Positions 26,701-37,643 of a stretch of 64,000 nucleotides of DNA are shown here, piece by piece. Within the stretch, counting starts at the first letter, position 1. Each line of letters begins with the position of its first letter. The position numbers and the translations under genes were made by a program. The notes beneath the pieces were generated by a model, which searched no databases, had not been told where the DNA came from, and saw only the letters and a program-made list of their open reading frames with translations. The stretch is from assembly GCA_033239005.1 (NCBI GenBank), contig BSQZ01000006.1, positions 4,177,501 through 4,241,500 on the forward strand. The letters are read 5' to 3'. This stretch comes from Lamellibrachia satsuma. Lineage: Eukaryota; Annelida; Polychaeta; Sabellida; Siboglinidae.

Positions 26701-28496
26701 AAGAGGTCGCTGCCCGAGGACGCTGCAGTGTTACGCCCTTGGTTATAGCCTCATTTTCCTGCAAGCAAAAGTGTTCCCCAAACAAGAGAATACTTAAGTT
26801 TCAAACTTTTCAGCCTTCATGAGTGACTTAGACAGAACCATATCATGATGTGTGAATGTATGTTGTATTGCTTGATGGGGGTTGTGACATGACTTCATGG
26901 TCACCCCCTTTTCAGTATTATTAAACTACGAATTCTGCACAGTATCTTCACTGGCAAAGGTAATAGACTTTCGATACTGACACAATGCAGCAATCATACT
27001 GACCTGTATTAGTTCTTCTTTCACTGGTGAAAGCCCCATCATTTTCTCCAGTGTTTCCATTTGGTTGACTCTCTGCTTCTCGGTGGTGATGTCCAAGTCG
27101 GGATTAGCTGCCTTCAACATGCTGTACATCAACACAGCACTGAACTTGATGTGTCCAAAGTTGTTGGAAGCATTCTTCTTTTCTCCACCTATCCAGTCGA
27201 GCGACATCACGTCCGTCATGCTGTAGATTTCACGGCCTGCGAATGCAGGGATTTGTTTGTGTGGCACATCAGCCCGAGGAAAGACAATCAGGTGACCTTC
27301 CCCTATCTTGTCTGGCACCTTCTGGTTTGGGCAACTGTTGTTTGACTGATCAATAAAGGCTTCCACCAGCAGATTCACATTTCTCTCCAGGTTGTTGTCG
27401 TTCTTGCAGAAACCTGAAAACAGCTCGAGTTTCATGCATATTATATCAACAAAGAAAAAGTTTCTCTAATTACAGCTTTAGGAAAAACAAGCTGTAGCAA
27501 TGACTTGAAGGTGGTATATTTCAAAAACAAGTAAATTATCAAATGACAAAATCTACCATTCTATAAGTTGGGACAGAATACTGAATCTACATATTTTGGA
27601 AGTCTTCTCAGTACTATTGGTTATTTACGATTGGCATTTACAATTTACTTAATTGGTTTGTAATAAATCAACAATAATTTATATGAAAACTCTTGAATAA
27701 TTTTCACACATATAATAATAACCTAAATACTAAAATTATTCACTACAAATTATCAATAAAATATAATAGCTTGCATACATAACAGTTGTTTGCCATTATG
27801 TACCATAGTATGCAGGACTATCTTAGGCATAATTAGAATACAAAAGTAACAACTTTCATAACACCAAGTGTCGAAATGCAGGGTAAAGTCACATGAAGTG
27901 ATCAACCAAATTAAATAAGATAAGCACATATGGCATGATAAGATTTAACTTGATTAAACTGGGCACGTCCTGATAATGGATGAAGAGAGCAACTGTATGA
28001 CAGCTTTAATGTGGAAGCAGAAAGTAAGTGGGTTGTTGAAAACCTGGGAAAAACAGAACAAGGACAATTAGAGTGGAAGCCTTGTTGGTATGAAACCAAA
28101 CAGGTGGCTAAAGACAGTGTGAGTTAGATAAAGTGCACAGCAATCTTTAATATGAGCCACTAGGCCCGAAGAGGATGTGTATGTAACCTTGACAGCCTAC
28201 CTGCTGGAAGAAGAAAGGTAAACTTGTGGTGGGCAAACTCTTGTGTCCGGCCTGGCACTGTCTGTGTGATTACATCAGTTAATGCTGAACATCTTCTTAC
28301 AAATTTCAAGTCATTCTTGCTTACTGCTATGCTACTATTGTCACAATGATTGTTGTTCTGCACAGTCAATCGAAGGAAGATTTTACCACGGCTGTTAAAT
28401 ACGGCGTTGTAGATAATAATGGCATATTCCAGCGGACTTGTTTCGATGCTAACCATTTCGCTATAGCAGTATGATGGTTTGCCATCACACATCCCC
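20625..28496 (-). CDS. CCDC33: CCDC33-like gene 2 (C2 plus coiled-coil protein), 9 exons, intact
   Basis: Exons in transcript order: 28496-28201, 27413-27004, 26758-26594, 25854-25424, 24904-24531, 23536-23442, 23153-22922, 21738-21566, 20786-20625. From the ATG at 28492 they give about 777 residues to a TAA at 20627-20625, with every join in phase. Residues 1-235 form a C2-type domain; CSALTDVITQ and FLLPAGFCKNDN closely match vertebrate CCDC33 (CSAITDVIEQ; FTLPKGFCKNDG, from memory). A Ser/Thr-rich linker and about 450 residues of coiled coil follow, with HKLQNQLIK like vertebrate HLQNELIRK. The protein is probably a cilium- or sperm-associated scaffold, by family. Exon 1 follows a good acceptor, so a 5' exon upstream of 28496 is possible. 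The gene faces CCDC33-like gene 1 tail to tail. Confidence 0.85.
20930..21095 (+). mobile_element. tRNA-derived SINE, head missing
   Basis: Shares tgcctgtgtctttcagaaga, gacattaaaagccattggtc and ctggtgtctatgccagggca with the copies at 6086, 26290 and 55608. The tRNA-like head is absent. It lies in the last intron of CCDC33-like gene 2, antisense to it. Confidence 0.75.
21566..21738 (-). CDS. CCDC33: CCDC33-like gene 2, exon 8 (conserved coiled coil)
   Basis: The acceptor taacctag at 21739-21746 gives the phase needed by exon 7; a nearer cag at about 21723 would not. Encodes LVERLYQRQTRMKALEKQ and ends in phase 0 after LEKQ, as in gene 1 exon 9. Confidence 0.75.
21880..21935 (+). repeat. C-rich (ccatc)n-like pyrimidine tract
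   Basis: A run of ccacccc, catccc and variants just upstream (in transcript terms) of exon 8 of CCDC33-like gene 2. On the transcript strand it is purine-rich. Confidence 0.8.
22672..22912 (-). mobile_element. CR1 3' tail, 5'-truncated, abutting an exon
   Basis: Resembles the last 240 bp of the CR1 copies at 8909 and 34673: aacaagattg at the 3' end, then a diverged form of ggcaagtggacaaggaagcc, then gagaatgagtactttct. It ends within about 10 bp of the splice donor of exon 7 of CCDC33-like gene 2 (22921). Confidence 0.8.
22922..23153 (-). CDS. CCDC33: CCDC33-like gene 2, exon 7 (coiled coil with Gly-rich end)
   Basis: Follows acceptor actttatag. Encodes YCDLQDKLKEKVERISKLEE then a GGGGGSG stretch, and ends with one base over at donor gtgagt. 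Matches the KLQKMKALEETVRHQ region of vertebrate CCDC33. Confidence 0.8.
23442..23536 (-). CDS. CCDC33: CCDC33-like gene 2, exon 6 (coiled coil)
   Basis: Follows acceptor atatctag with two bases completing the split codon. Encodes FELKSYKDQVHKLQNQLIK, close to vertebrate CCDC33. Phase 0 at the donor. Confidence 0.85.
24531..24904 (-). CDS. CCDC33: CCDC33-like gene 2, exon 5 (long coiled coil)
   Basis: Follows acceptor gggtacag. Encodes LVHAQMIELDNYRTKVEML and then heptads up to KKTEISQLIESEKNTAK, ending with one base over at donor gtacgt. Equivalent to gene 1 exon 5 but longer. Confidence 0.85.
25424..25854 (-). CDS. CCDC33: CCDC33-like gene 2, exon 4 (charged coiled coil)
   Basis: Follows acceptor caattgcag. 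About 143 codons rich in Glu, Gln, Lys and Leu, for example LVEVKLKLEQVDQQLEQIKY and RGKELEEEEPSKKGG. The donor gtaatg at 25423 gives the phase that exon 5 needs. No full counterpart was found in gene 1. Confidence 0.8.
26290..26565 (-). mobile_element. tRNA-derived SINE, full-length-looking copy
   Basis: On the minus strand the head reads tagctcggtggttagaacac, a good RNA polymerase III A box, with a degenerate B box about 35 bp on. The body shares tttcgaaacttgagcaattt and ttctacctggtgtatccgcc with the other SINE copies. It lies in intron 3 of CCDC33-like gene 2, sense to it. Confidence 0.8.
26594..26758 (-). CDS. CCDC33: CCDC33-like gene 2, exon 3 (Ser/Thr/Ala-rich linker)
   Basis: 55 codons, phase 0 at both ends, between acceptor cttgcag and donor gtaagt. 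Encodes RAATSSPLSASQRADTSSLS. It takes the same place as exon 3 of gene 1. Confidence 0.75.
27004..27413 (-). CDS. CCDC33: CCDC33-like gene 2, exon 2 (C2 domain, second half)
   Basis: Starts in phase 1 and encodes GFCKNDNNLERNVNLLVEAF, then a region with HLIVFPRADVPHKQIPAF and FGHIKFSAVLMYSMLK, ending in phase 0 at donor gtcagt. The GFCKND motif is highly diagnostic of CCDC33. Confidence 0.9.
27414..28200. other. intron 1 of CCDC33-like gene 2
   Basis: AT-rich non-coding DNA. No repeat or gene recognised in it. Confidence 0.7.
28201..28496 (-). CDS. CCDC33: CCDC33-like gene 2, exon 1 (C2 domain, first half)
   Basis: An ATG lies at 28492-28490, just after acceptor ctttcag, so translation may start here or in an upstream exon I could not find. 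Encodes AVFNSRGKIFLRLTVQNNN and CSALTDVITQTVPGR, ending with one base over at donor gtaggc. Confidence 0.85.
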
Positions 28497-29048
28497 CTGA
28501 AAGACAACAAATAAACTAGTGTACAAGGTCAAATTTAATCACAATGATGCTAATAAAACAGGAACAACAATTTAATATGCTATCTATATTTCCTAAAATT
28601 ATGAGCATTAAACTGAAATTCTTAATAATAATGTTGTGTCAGTGAAAATGGATGGGACACATGGGCTCAAATGAAAATTTAAAGCAACATTATCTAGAGG
28701 AAATATCGGCAAGACTAATATTAAAATAAATTTGACATAAAACAAAGTTTCATGACTCCCTAGCATATTTACTAGATTAAATGTCATATGCCTATTGATG
28801 TATGTCCTTCTGGTAGCGGGACTAAGCCTTCATTTGAAACAAATGGTCATTACATGAACACAAATCACGTGGTTCCATTTTGAATTGAACTCTGTACTAA
28901 GCTCCTGAAAACAAATAAAATTAACGCGTGCGTTTTTGGGCGCATACCCTCTGCTCACATAATAGGGTATTACTGACACCATCTGCTTGCAAATCCTTAG
29001 TTTTTTGCAGTGCTTAGTTATAGCTACTTATACAGTGGATACAATTTA
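28497..29048. other. upstream region of CCDC33-like gene 2
   Basis: No exon or repeat recognised between the first exon of gene 2 and the 3' end of the LINE. It may hold the promoter or a 5' exon. Confidence 0.5.
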
Positions 29049-29935
29049 ATCAATCAATCAATGCGAGTTTATTTGGTTACTCATTTACAATGTTGTTACA
29101 GTTATGGTCATAAATAATTTGATTTAGTAACTCAGGAGATTCTCTGGAAACCCCAAAGGGGCTTATTGCGAGAACCACCCATGAATACGTATAGTAATCT
29201 TGTCATGGAATGATGCTGCAAGTTGGCAATTATGTTAATAATACTAGATATGAAGCAAATAAAAAATTACAACTTGGCGTCTTAATCCAGCAATCTAGTA
29301 CAATCTAACGACTAGTTAATTGAACAATATAGTGAATACTCGTTAGTATATGCAAAAAATATGTTAATAATAGTAAATGTGACGCATATAGAAATTACAA
29401 GTGGTTGTAATCCATCTTTCTAGCACAATATAACAACGTGAGGCCAAAAAATAGTTGAACAATATAGTGGTGATTCGTTAGTATAAAAATAATAAAAAAA
29501 AGAAAAACAAAAAGAAAGACCAACATCGTTAGCAGGTTAAGCCCGAATCAAGTCTAAATGGGATATTAGGACATGTTGCAATATGTTGAGAGCAGGCGTT
29601 GTTTTAACTTGTTTTTAAATTGGTTTTCTGATGTAGAATTCTGTATGTGTTCCGGTATGGAATTCCAGAACAAGGGCCCAGAGTATTTAATTGTAAATTT
29701 CCGTGTGTTTGTGCTTCGTGTATAAAGTTATGTATAAATCATTGCTGTTCCTAGTATCGTGATTGTGGATTTCAATATTCCTTTGAAATAGTGTTGAGAT
29801 GCAGTTTGGAAATGCTTTACGAGAATGCTTGTACATAAGTAGCCCTAGTTGTAGTTTGTAGATATCTTAAATTTTTAGTAAATTGTTCTGGTTAAATAGC
29901 GGTTCAGAGTGAGGTAATCAGAATTGTTAATGATC

Positions 29936-32693
29936 CTAACAGCTTTTTTTTGCAGCATTTCTAATCTTGTTAAGTTTTGTAGGGTATGTATTAGCCCATA
30001 TTAGAGTACAATATTGTAGATGTGGAAGTACTAAAGAAAAGTAGATCGTTTTTAAGATGTATGAGGGGAGGAAATGTTTAAGTTTGCAGAGTATGCCAAT
30101 ATTTTGTGCAAGTTTAGTTGCCAGTTTGTTCAACAGCATTGACCAATTTAAGTGTTCGTCTATATTACACACCAAGAAATTTGGTGAGGTTAACCTGAGG
30201 GATGGCCGATCCGTTAATCTGTATTGCTTGAGATGAGATGTTGTACTTTTTATTTACTGATGTAAATATAATATAGTTCGTTTTTTTAATATTTAGGGAA
30301 AGTTTATTTGTGTGAAACCACTGTGTTATTTTTTTATTTTCATAATTAACCTCGTCTATCAGTGAAGTTAAATTTTGATGTGAATGATACATACTGGTAT
30401 CATCTGCAAAAAGAGTGAACTTCATAATAGTTGAAGTGTTGCAAAGGTCGTTGATGTAAAATATAAATAGTAGTGGTCCTAGTATAGAGCCTTGTGGCAC
30501 ACTGTCTTGTGATTTGAATTTACATTGTTGTAAGTGACATATTGTGTCATGTGCTCTAGGTAACTCCTGAACCAAGTAAATATGTGCCCTCTGATACCAT
30601 AGCAGTTAAGTTTTTGGAATAGTATATTGTGGTCTATAGTGTCGAAGGCTTTAGATAGTTCAATAAGTATACCTATATTGAAGGAGTTGCTATCGGTTCC
30701 ACTTGATATTTTATCTATGAGATTTATTAGAGCCATGTACAGTGTGTATGTGGAATATTTTTTCCTGAAACCGTATTGCACTTCTGATATTATGTGGGAC
30801 TGGTTGAGAAAGCGTTCAAGTCGATTATACATAAGACGTTCCAGAATTTTTGAGAAACATGGCAGAATTGAGATTGGTCTATAATTGCAGAAGTTATTCG
30901 GATCATTATTTTTATGTATTGGAATTACTTTTGCTATTTTTAGTTGACGTGGTACCACTCCAGTAGAAAGAGTTGTTGAATATATGCGATAGTAGAAGAG
31001 TTATTTGGGGACTTATTTCTCGCATAATATGTGGTTCAACGTTGTCAAAACCACCAGACGTGTTAAACTTAATGTTGCATAATAGTGAAACAATTTCCTC
31101 GGGGGTTGTGGGTCGGCAAAAAAACCATTAGTATTTGTTTGAACAAATTCAGTTGGGTCATCTCCTGTAGTGGGTATGTCTTTAACAAGATTTGACGCCA
31201 CATGTATAAAATAATCATTACATTCGTTTGCTATGTCTTTTGGGTTTGAAGTTTCTGAGCCGTCCAACAAAGTGAAACTTGTGCTCGGATTTGTTACTTT
31301 TGGTTTGCATTTCAAGACTTCTTTAATTAGCTGCCATGATTTCCTTGCATTACCTTTTTGGAGATCAAATTTGTTTTTATAATGATTTGTCTTTGAAAGC
31401 CTGATTATATGTGTCAGTTTATTTTTATATGTTTTGTAGGTTGTTTCATTGGGTTCTTTTTAAAATGTTTATATAAAATATTTTTGTGTTTGCTTGAGGT
31501 TAATATTCCCTTTGTCAACCATTCTGAGCTGGGATTGTCTCTAATTTTAATTTTTTTAATCGGGAGATATTCATCAATTAATGTATTAAGTGTGTTTATG
31601 AATGCATTGTATGAGGCATCTGGATTAGATTCGTTATAGACATCATCCCAGTTTGTGCACTTTAATTTTATTTTGAGTTTCACTTAGTTTTTTTTTCACT
31701 TTTATTTCGTCTGTAGAGTGTTTTGTATCCTGGTTTAAGTGGGAGGTTACAAATGTCATAAATGTTGAATATGGGGAGGTGGTCGGATATGTCAGTGTAT
31801 AAAATGCCAGAGTGGATTTTGTGTTGTGTTATGTTGGTGAATATATTATCTATTATTGTAGCCGAGTGATTGGCAATTCTGGTTGGTTTACTGATTGTTG
31901 GATAGAATCCAGTTGCATACATATTGTTGGTGAAATCATTAACTTGGCATGAGTTGGTATTAATTAAGTTTAAATTAAAATCCCCCATTATTATACTGTT
32001 TTTATTTTCCCGAGATATTGAGTTTAAAATACTAAGTAGTTCATCGTTGAAGCTATTTATGTTAATATTTGGAGGTTTATATATAGAACCTATTATGAAG
32101 GGATTGTAATGACTACGGTCATATCTCTTCATTAAGTCATGTCTAATTTTATACAGGTGTTTGTTGGATATGTAAATGCCAACCCCACCTCTTCTCCCTT
32201 CTTGTCTGGGATACGTAACCAGAGTATAACCGTACATGTTATAGCAATTAGTGTCATCGTGGTCGGTAAGCTATGTCTCAGTTAATCCTATGCAATCAAA
32301 TGTAATGTTTAGTGTATCTAGGCACAGTTCCAGTTTTTCAAAGTTTTTTCGTAGGCTGCGTGTATTAACAGCTAGAGTAGAAAACGTTGAGTTTTGCTTC
32401 AATTTAGTATATAAGCTGATCAGTTCACTGTCTGTAAAGTACTCACAGTTTTGCACAGATGTTGATATATCATTAAAAATGAACGTGTCGTTTTCACTGG
32501 TGTTATCACAGTTTGATAAATCCATAAAAATATTATATACATTGTCCGCCATTATAGAGTCCGGAGGGTGAGACTGTGTTGTTCGGTTAGGAGGTTTCAC
32601 TGCTGGTCCAGTTGGCGGAGGTCTTGGACGGTGGTAACGGATACTTTCCTTCCACTGGAGAGGAGGCACACGATTCGACCATCTGATGTCCAC
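29936..32693 (-). pseudogene. second LINE ORF2: endonuclease plus reverse transcriptase, broken
   Basis: Endonuclease motifs: LAVNTRSLRKNFEKLEL, a stop after IGLTET, then RRGGVGIYISN, SIIMGDFNLNL, TIIDNIF and ISDHLPIF. Reverse transcriptase motifs: NYRPISILP, VQYGFRKKYST, ELSKAFDTIDHNIL, VPQGSILGPLLF and catalytic FADDTSMY. The pieces lie in different frames, so it is inactive although the catalytic residues remain. Confidence 0.85.
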
Positions 32694-32784
32694 GTGGCGG
32701 TGACGTTGTTCAGTGTCTTGGCCTTGTTGAGCAATTAACTGCGGTGTCTGGTTAGGTTTTCAGTGATGAGAAGTTTCGTTCCCT

Positions 32785-33872
32785 TCAGGCGCCGTTTCCC
32801 CGAGAACACTTTTGCCTTACTTGGTTGCTCGTGAATTTCACAATTATCGGTCGCGGTCGCGAATTTGACGAGTTTGCAGACGTTCCGAGCCGGTGACATC
32901 GATCAATGCTCTCGCATCCGTTCGGGACGCCGAGTTTGTTGTTGATGATGTCCAGAACTGCGGTCACTGGGTCGGCGGTACACCATGGACGATTAAACAA
33001 TTTCTTCTTCTATACTGTTCGAGCGCGTCGATCTCATTGGACAGTTTCACTTTTTCTGTCTCCAGCTGGGATAAGCGAGCGGCTGTCTTGGCAGCTTCGT
33101 CAGCAGCTAGTGATATGTCCATCTGGGAAGATTTGTACAGTTCTTGCTTCATGTGTCCGATTAGGTCTAAATCCAGAATGGAGTTGACGATTTTTTGGGT
33201 AAAGTTTGTATTGTCAATAAGTCTTGCAATGATTGCCTGACTAATTGATTCGACGACAGTGGCGATGATTAGGTCGTTGTTCTCAATCAGTGCAATGATT
33301 GCTTGACTAATTGATTCGACGACAGTGGCGATGATTGGGTCGTTGTTCTCAATCAGTGCAATGATTGCTTGACTAATTGATTCGACGACAGTGGCAATGA
33401 TTGGGTCGTTGTTCTCAATCAGCGCAATGATTGCCTGACTAATTGATTCGACGACAGTGGCGATGATTAGGTCGTTGTTCTCAATCAGCGCAATGATTGC
33501 CTGACTAATTGATTCGACGACAGTGGCGATGATTAGGTCGTTGTTCTCAATCAGTGCAATGATTGCTTGACTAACTGATTCGACGACAGTGGCAATGATT
33601 GGGTCGTTGTTCTCAATCAGCGCAATGATTGCCTGACTAATTGATTCGACGACAGTGGCGATGATTAGGTCGTTGTTCTCAATCAGCGCAATGATTGCCT
33701 GACTAATTGATTCGACGACAGTGGCGATGATTAGGTCGTTGTTCTCAATCAGCGCAATGATTGCCTGACTAATTGATTCGACGACAGTGGCGATGATTAG
33801 GTCGTTGTTCTCAATCAGCGCAATGATTGCGATGCGCATGTCTCCGTTCAGATGACCTTTAGGCATGATCAC
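32785..33872 (-). pseudogene. second LINE ORF1: coiled coil and RRM-like domain with tandem repeat
   Basis: Starts MIMPKGHLNGDMRIA, then nine 22-residue repeats, a coiled coil (ARLSQLETEKVKLSNEIDAL) and the block YRRRNCLIVHGVP. A frameshift near 32970 moves the rest (LDIINNKLGVP, IDRCHRLGTSANSS, RPIIVKFTS) to another frame. This is the L1-type ORF1 (transposase_22) RNA-binding organisation. Confidence 0.85.
33238..33831 (-). repeat. 66-bp in-frame minisatellite, 9 copies, in LINE ORF1
   Basis: Nine direct repeats of 66 bp encode IIALIENNDLIIATVVESIS plus QA. Variation is limited to Leu/Pro and Ile/Val changes. A degenerate tenth unit (IIARLIDNTNFTQKIVNSI) adjoins it, which looks like the ancestral single copy. 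Confidence 0.93.
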
Positions 33873-34778
33873 TATACGATTGTGCTTTTAGACACGACAT
33901 GAAAGTCTTTTCTTGCTGTGCAATGATTTCTCTAAAAAGGTTTTGGGTTTTTTTAATGCTGCGCGCATTTGGTCAGCATAGTCCCTGTCAGTGCCAACGT
34001 TCGTAATTTGGTCATCTGTTATGGTCGGCTTAGACCTTCATCCCGCCATACTCAGTAAGTGTTTATACTTAGCACGAGTGCAGTCCACCGAAGCAAAGTA
34101 GACACGTACCGTTAAGTTAACGGTAACAACAATAGTCTCTCAATCTTCCACAATTAAATGCTACAGTTAATTTTCGCTGGGGCAGAGAGCAGGCGTTGAC
34201 ACGCGGACAATAGCCAATAATCCTGGTGGCCCTCGGAGACACTGTGGTGTCTGTAGGCGATAGTAGGTTTCTTTGGCAGTTGAACGGGTCGACTTGGTTT
34301 AAAGTCAGCTCACAGGGTAAATCACCGAAGTAAACGTATATCGAATTAATGCACGTAATCACAACAATTTCGTGAAGCGTACTGACTGTAGTCCAGTTTG
34401 AATCGTTTTTGTAGTCTCTAATTTAGACTTTAGATTTAGTCTGTAATTTAGACGAAACTGTTGCACTGCATGTAGAGCCGCATCTAACAATATTCCCGCC
34501 AAAAATCTACCTTTTTAAAAGCAAATTCTGAGACATCAACTTTTTGACCATTGGTTGATTTGACACGGAATGAACTTATATGCTGTAGGTACTATAGTGA
34601 AATCTAGGGCATGGGCCATGCATGGACCAAGTCCAAGGGCAAGGCAAGGTTGATAACGCAGCTGCAATATTTCAAGATTTAACAAGATTTAACAAGATTG
34701 CCATCTCGAACAACAAGTTCCAGATGGCAAGTGGACAAGAAAGCCATTGGCTTATCGCGAGTCCAACAATTTTCTCAT

Positions 34779-37491
34779 CTATGTGTAGCCCGCCCTTATC
34801 AGATATCTGTCAATTCTATTTTTAAACATATTCACACTACTAGCATTAACACAATCGTTTGGCAGTTTGTTCCATTCATTTATCACCCTCTGTGAGAATG
34901 AGTACTTTCTCATGTCCAACCTACACTGCTCCTTAACTAATGCTGCTTTGTGTCCTCTGGTTCTACTGCCTTCTTTAAGTTTGAAGAACATATTCCTATT
35001 AACATCCTCCTAACCGTTCACTATTTTAAACACTTCTATTTGGTTTCCTCTTAGTCTCCTGGTCTCTAGTGTTGTCAAACCACATTGTAATAAGCAACTT
35101 TCGTAACTAAGGTCTCTTAATTCTGGAATCATCTTAGTTGCTCTTCGTTGTATTCTTTCTAGCTTATCTATGTCTTTTTTACGATATGGCCTCCATGCTT
35201 GAATACAATATTCCAAATGTGGTCTAACTATTGCTTTGTACAGGGGTACAATTAGATGTTTCTCCTTATACGTGATAGTTCTCCTAATTAGGCCTAGAAT
35301 TTGATTTCCTTTCGAAGCAGCAATCCCACATTACTCTGAAACTTTCATGTCAGCATTAAATGTTACTCCTAAATCCTTTTCTTGTGTGGTTCTACCTAGT
35401 ACAACATCCCCAATTTTATATTCCTCGTCCATATTTCCATGTCCTATGTGTATACATTTACACTTCCCAAAATTGAATAACATTTGCCATTTTTCTGACC
35501 ATTTAACTAATTTTTCTAGATCATCCTGTAAACTTTGTTTATCTGTATCATTAGTAACCTTTCTGAATACTTTTGTGTCATCTGCAAATTTGAGTACTTT
35601 GCTAGATATGTCATCCTCCAAATCATTTATATATATTAAAAACAGTATAGAGCCTAACACTGATCCCTGTGGTACCCCACTCAAAACAGATTTCCAGTTT
35701 GAAATCTTACCATCTACTATTACTCTCTGTCTTCTGTGTGTAAGCCACTTTTCTATCCAGTTGATTACATCATTGCCTATACCATGGGCTTTTAGTTTAA
35801 GTAACAATCTTTGATGTGGCACTTTATCGAAAGCTTTCTGAAAATCTAAGTAGACAACATCCACTGGTGACCCGTGATCTACCCACTTTGTAATTTCTTC
35901 TAAAAAACATAAGAGATTGGTTAGACATGGCCTTGCTTTTAGGAATCCATGTTGAGATGTATTTATTAATTTATGTTTTATGAGGAATTCCACCATGTGG
36001 TCTCTAATTAATGTTTCAAGTAATTTACATACAACTGATGTTAAACTCACTGGTCTGTAATTTTCTGGCTTCTTCCTCGATCCCTTCTTAAACAGCGGCG
36101 TAATGTTTGCTTCTTTCCATTCTGAAGGAACTATTCCTTCTTCTAGTGACAAGTTAAATAAGTTTCCAAGTGGTGTACTAATTTGATCAACAATTTCCTT
36201 TAGCAGTTTTGGTGGTATCCCATCAACTCCAGGTGATTTATTATCTTTCATCTTCTTAATTTTCTTTGCTATCATTTCAGGAGTTACAAATAACTGCCCT
36301 AAATAGTCTGATGTATTGCCCTCAAATTTAGTCGATGGAACTGGAAGTGAGCTGATATCTTCTGTGGTAAAAACTGAGCTGAAATACTCATTCAGGACCT
36401 GCCATTTGGAACCTATCTGAAATTATGTTTTCACTGTTGCTTTCCAGTGGTCCGACCTTATCTCGAACTTTCTGTTTACTCCTTACATAAGCATAGAAAC
36501 TCTTGCTGTCATTTTTTATATTACCTGCCAATTTTTGTTCAAAGGTTCTTTTAGATTTTCTAATTTCAGTAGTAGCTAGGTTAAGTGCCTCTTTGTAGTT
36601 GGCGTAGTCTTCTACATTTCCAATGTGTTTATAGACCTTCCACAGCATCTGTTTGTGAGCAATTTTTCTAATAGCTTCTTTTGACAGGTGTTTTTTCCTA
36701 GATCTTTTCCCTTGTTTTCTTAATGGAATAAATTTCTCAATAATGCCCTCCATCTCATATTTTAAACAAGTCCAGCATTCTGTTGCTGTCTTGTTCTTCA
36801 GCAAATTATTCCAATCTATATTTGCTAGATATGTTCTCATCACTTTATATCTGCCTTTGTTGAAGTTCCTCCTCCATTGTTTTTTATATGTATTCCCTGT
36901 TTTTACTTTTATATTAAAATGGATTTGGTTATGGTCACTTGAACCCAAAGGTTCGTGTACTTTAACATTGTCAACTAATTCATTTTGAGAAGACAAAATT
37001 AAATCTAACACATTTCCACCTCTGGTTGGTTCCAAGACATGTTGAGTAAGGAAACAATCCTGTGTTAGAAGTAGAAACTGATGGTCGTCACCTCCAGCAC
37101 TCTCTAATGATTCCCATTGTATATGGCCATGGTTAAAATCACCCATTATAACACATTCTCCCTTGCTCACCTCCCTTATCGCCTTTTGTAATTTTACATC
37201 TTCCTCTTGTCCTATGTTAGGACTACGATAAACTACTCCTATTGTTAATGTTGAGTTCCTGGTAACTATGTAACACCAAATTGCTTCCACACTATCTGCT
37301 TCTCTTTTCAGTGTAATTTCATATGCTTGGATAGATTCTTTAATATACAAAATTACTCCACCTCCCCTTCTTTCTCGTCTATCCTTCCTAAACATTACAT
37401 AGCCTGTCAGTGCTAACTCAGCATCTACTATATCTTCATTTGCCCATGATTCTGTGATGCCTATTACATGAGGATCAATATCTGCTACCAT
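34779..37491 (-). pseudogene. CR1 copy B ORF2: endonuclease and reverse transcriptase, broken
   Basis: Endonuclease: HVIGITESWANEDIVDAEL, RRGGGVILYIKES, CVIMGDFNHGHI, VLDLILSS, LGSSDHNQIHF. Reverse transcriptase: SPGVDGIPPKLL, VYLDFQKAFDKVPHQ, catalytic FADDTKVF. Three lesions are visible: a one-base frameshift near 36400 (before the segment reading QVLNEYFSSVFT), and in-frame stops near 35333 and 35010 where copy A has sense codons. Confidence 0.9.
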
Positions 37492-37643
37492 AATGTCTAA
37501 CTCACTTTTTTTATTTACTATGCTCCTGGCATTTAAGCATACACATTTAAGTTCATTGTCTGAAATTATTGGTGAACATTTCTTTGGATGTGTATTTGTA
37601 GTAGTACTCCTTTGAGTTTTCTCTGTCAGTTCCCCCTGCGCAT

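Larger units (their letters stand above)
29049..33872 (-). mobile_element. second LINE (CR1/L2-like), disabled, with ORF1 and ORF2
   Basis: The 3' end (low coordinate) is a short tetranucleotide repeat, (aatc)4 on the plus strand, as is usual in CR1/L2-type LINEs. Going up the minus strand: reverse transcriptase (29936-30958), linker, endonuclease (31680-32693), ORF1 (32785-33872). Several frameshifts and stops break both frames. The 5' end is not defined. The sequence is clearly different from the CR1 copies at 8909 and 34673. Confidence 0.85.
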
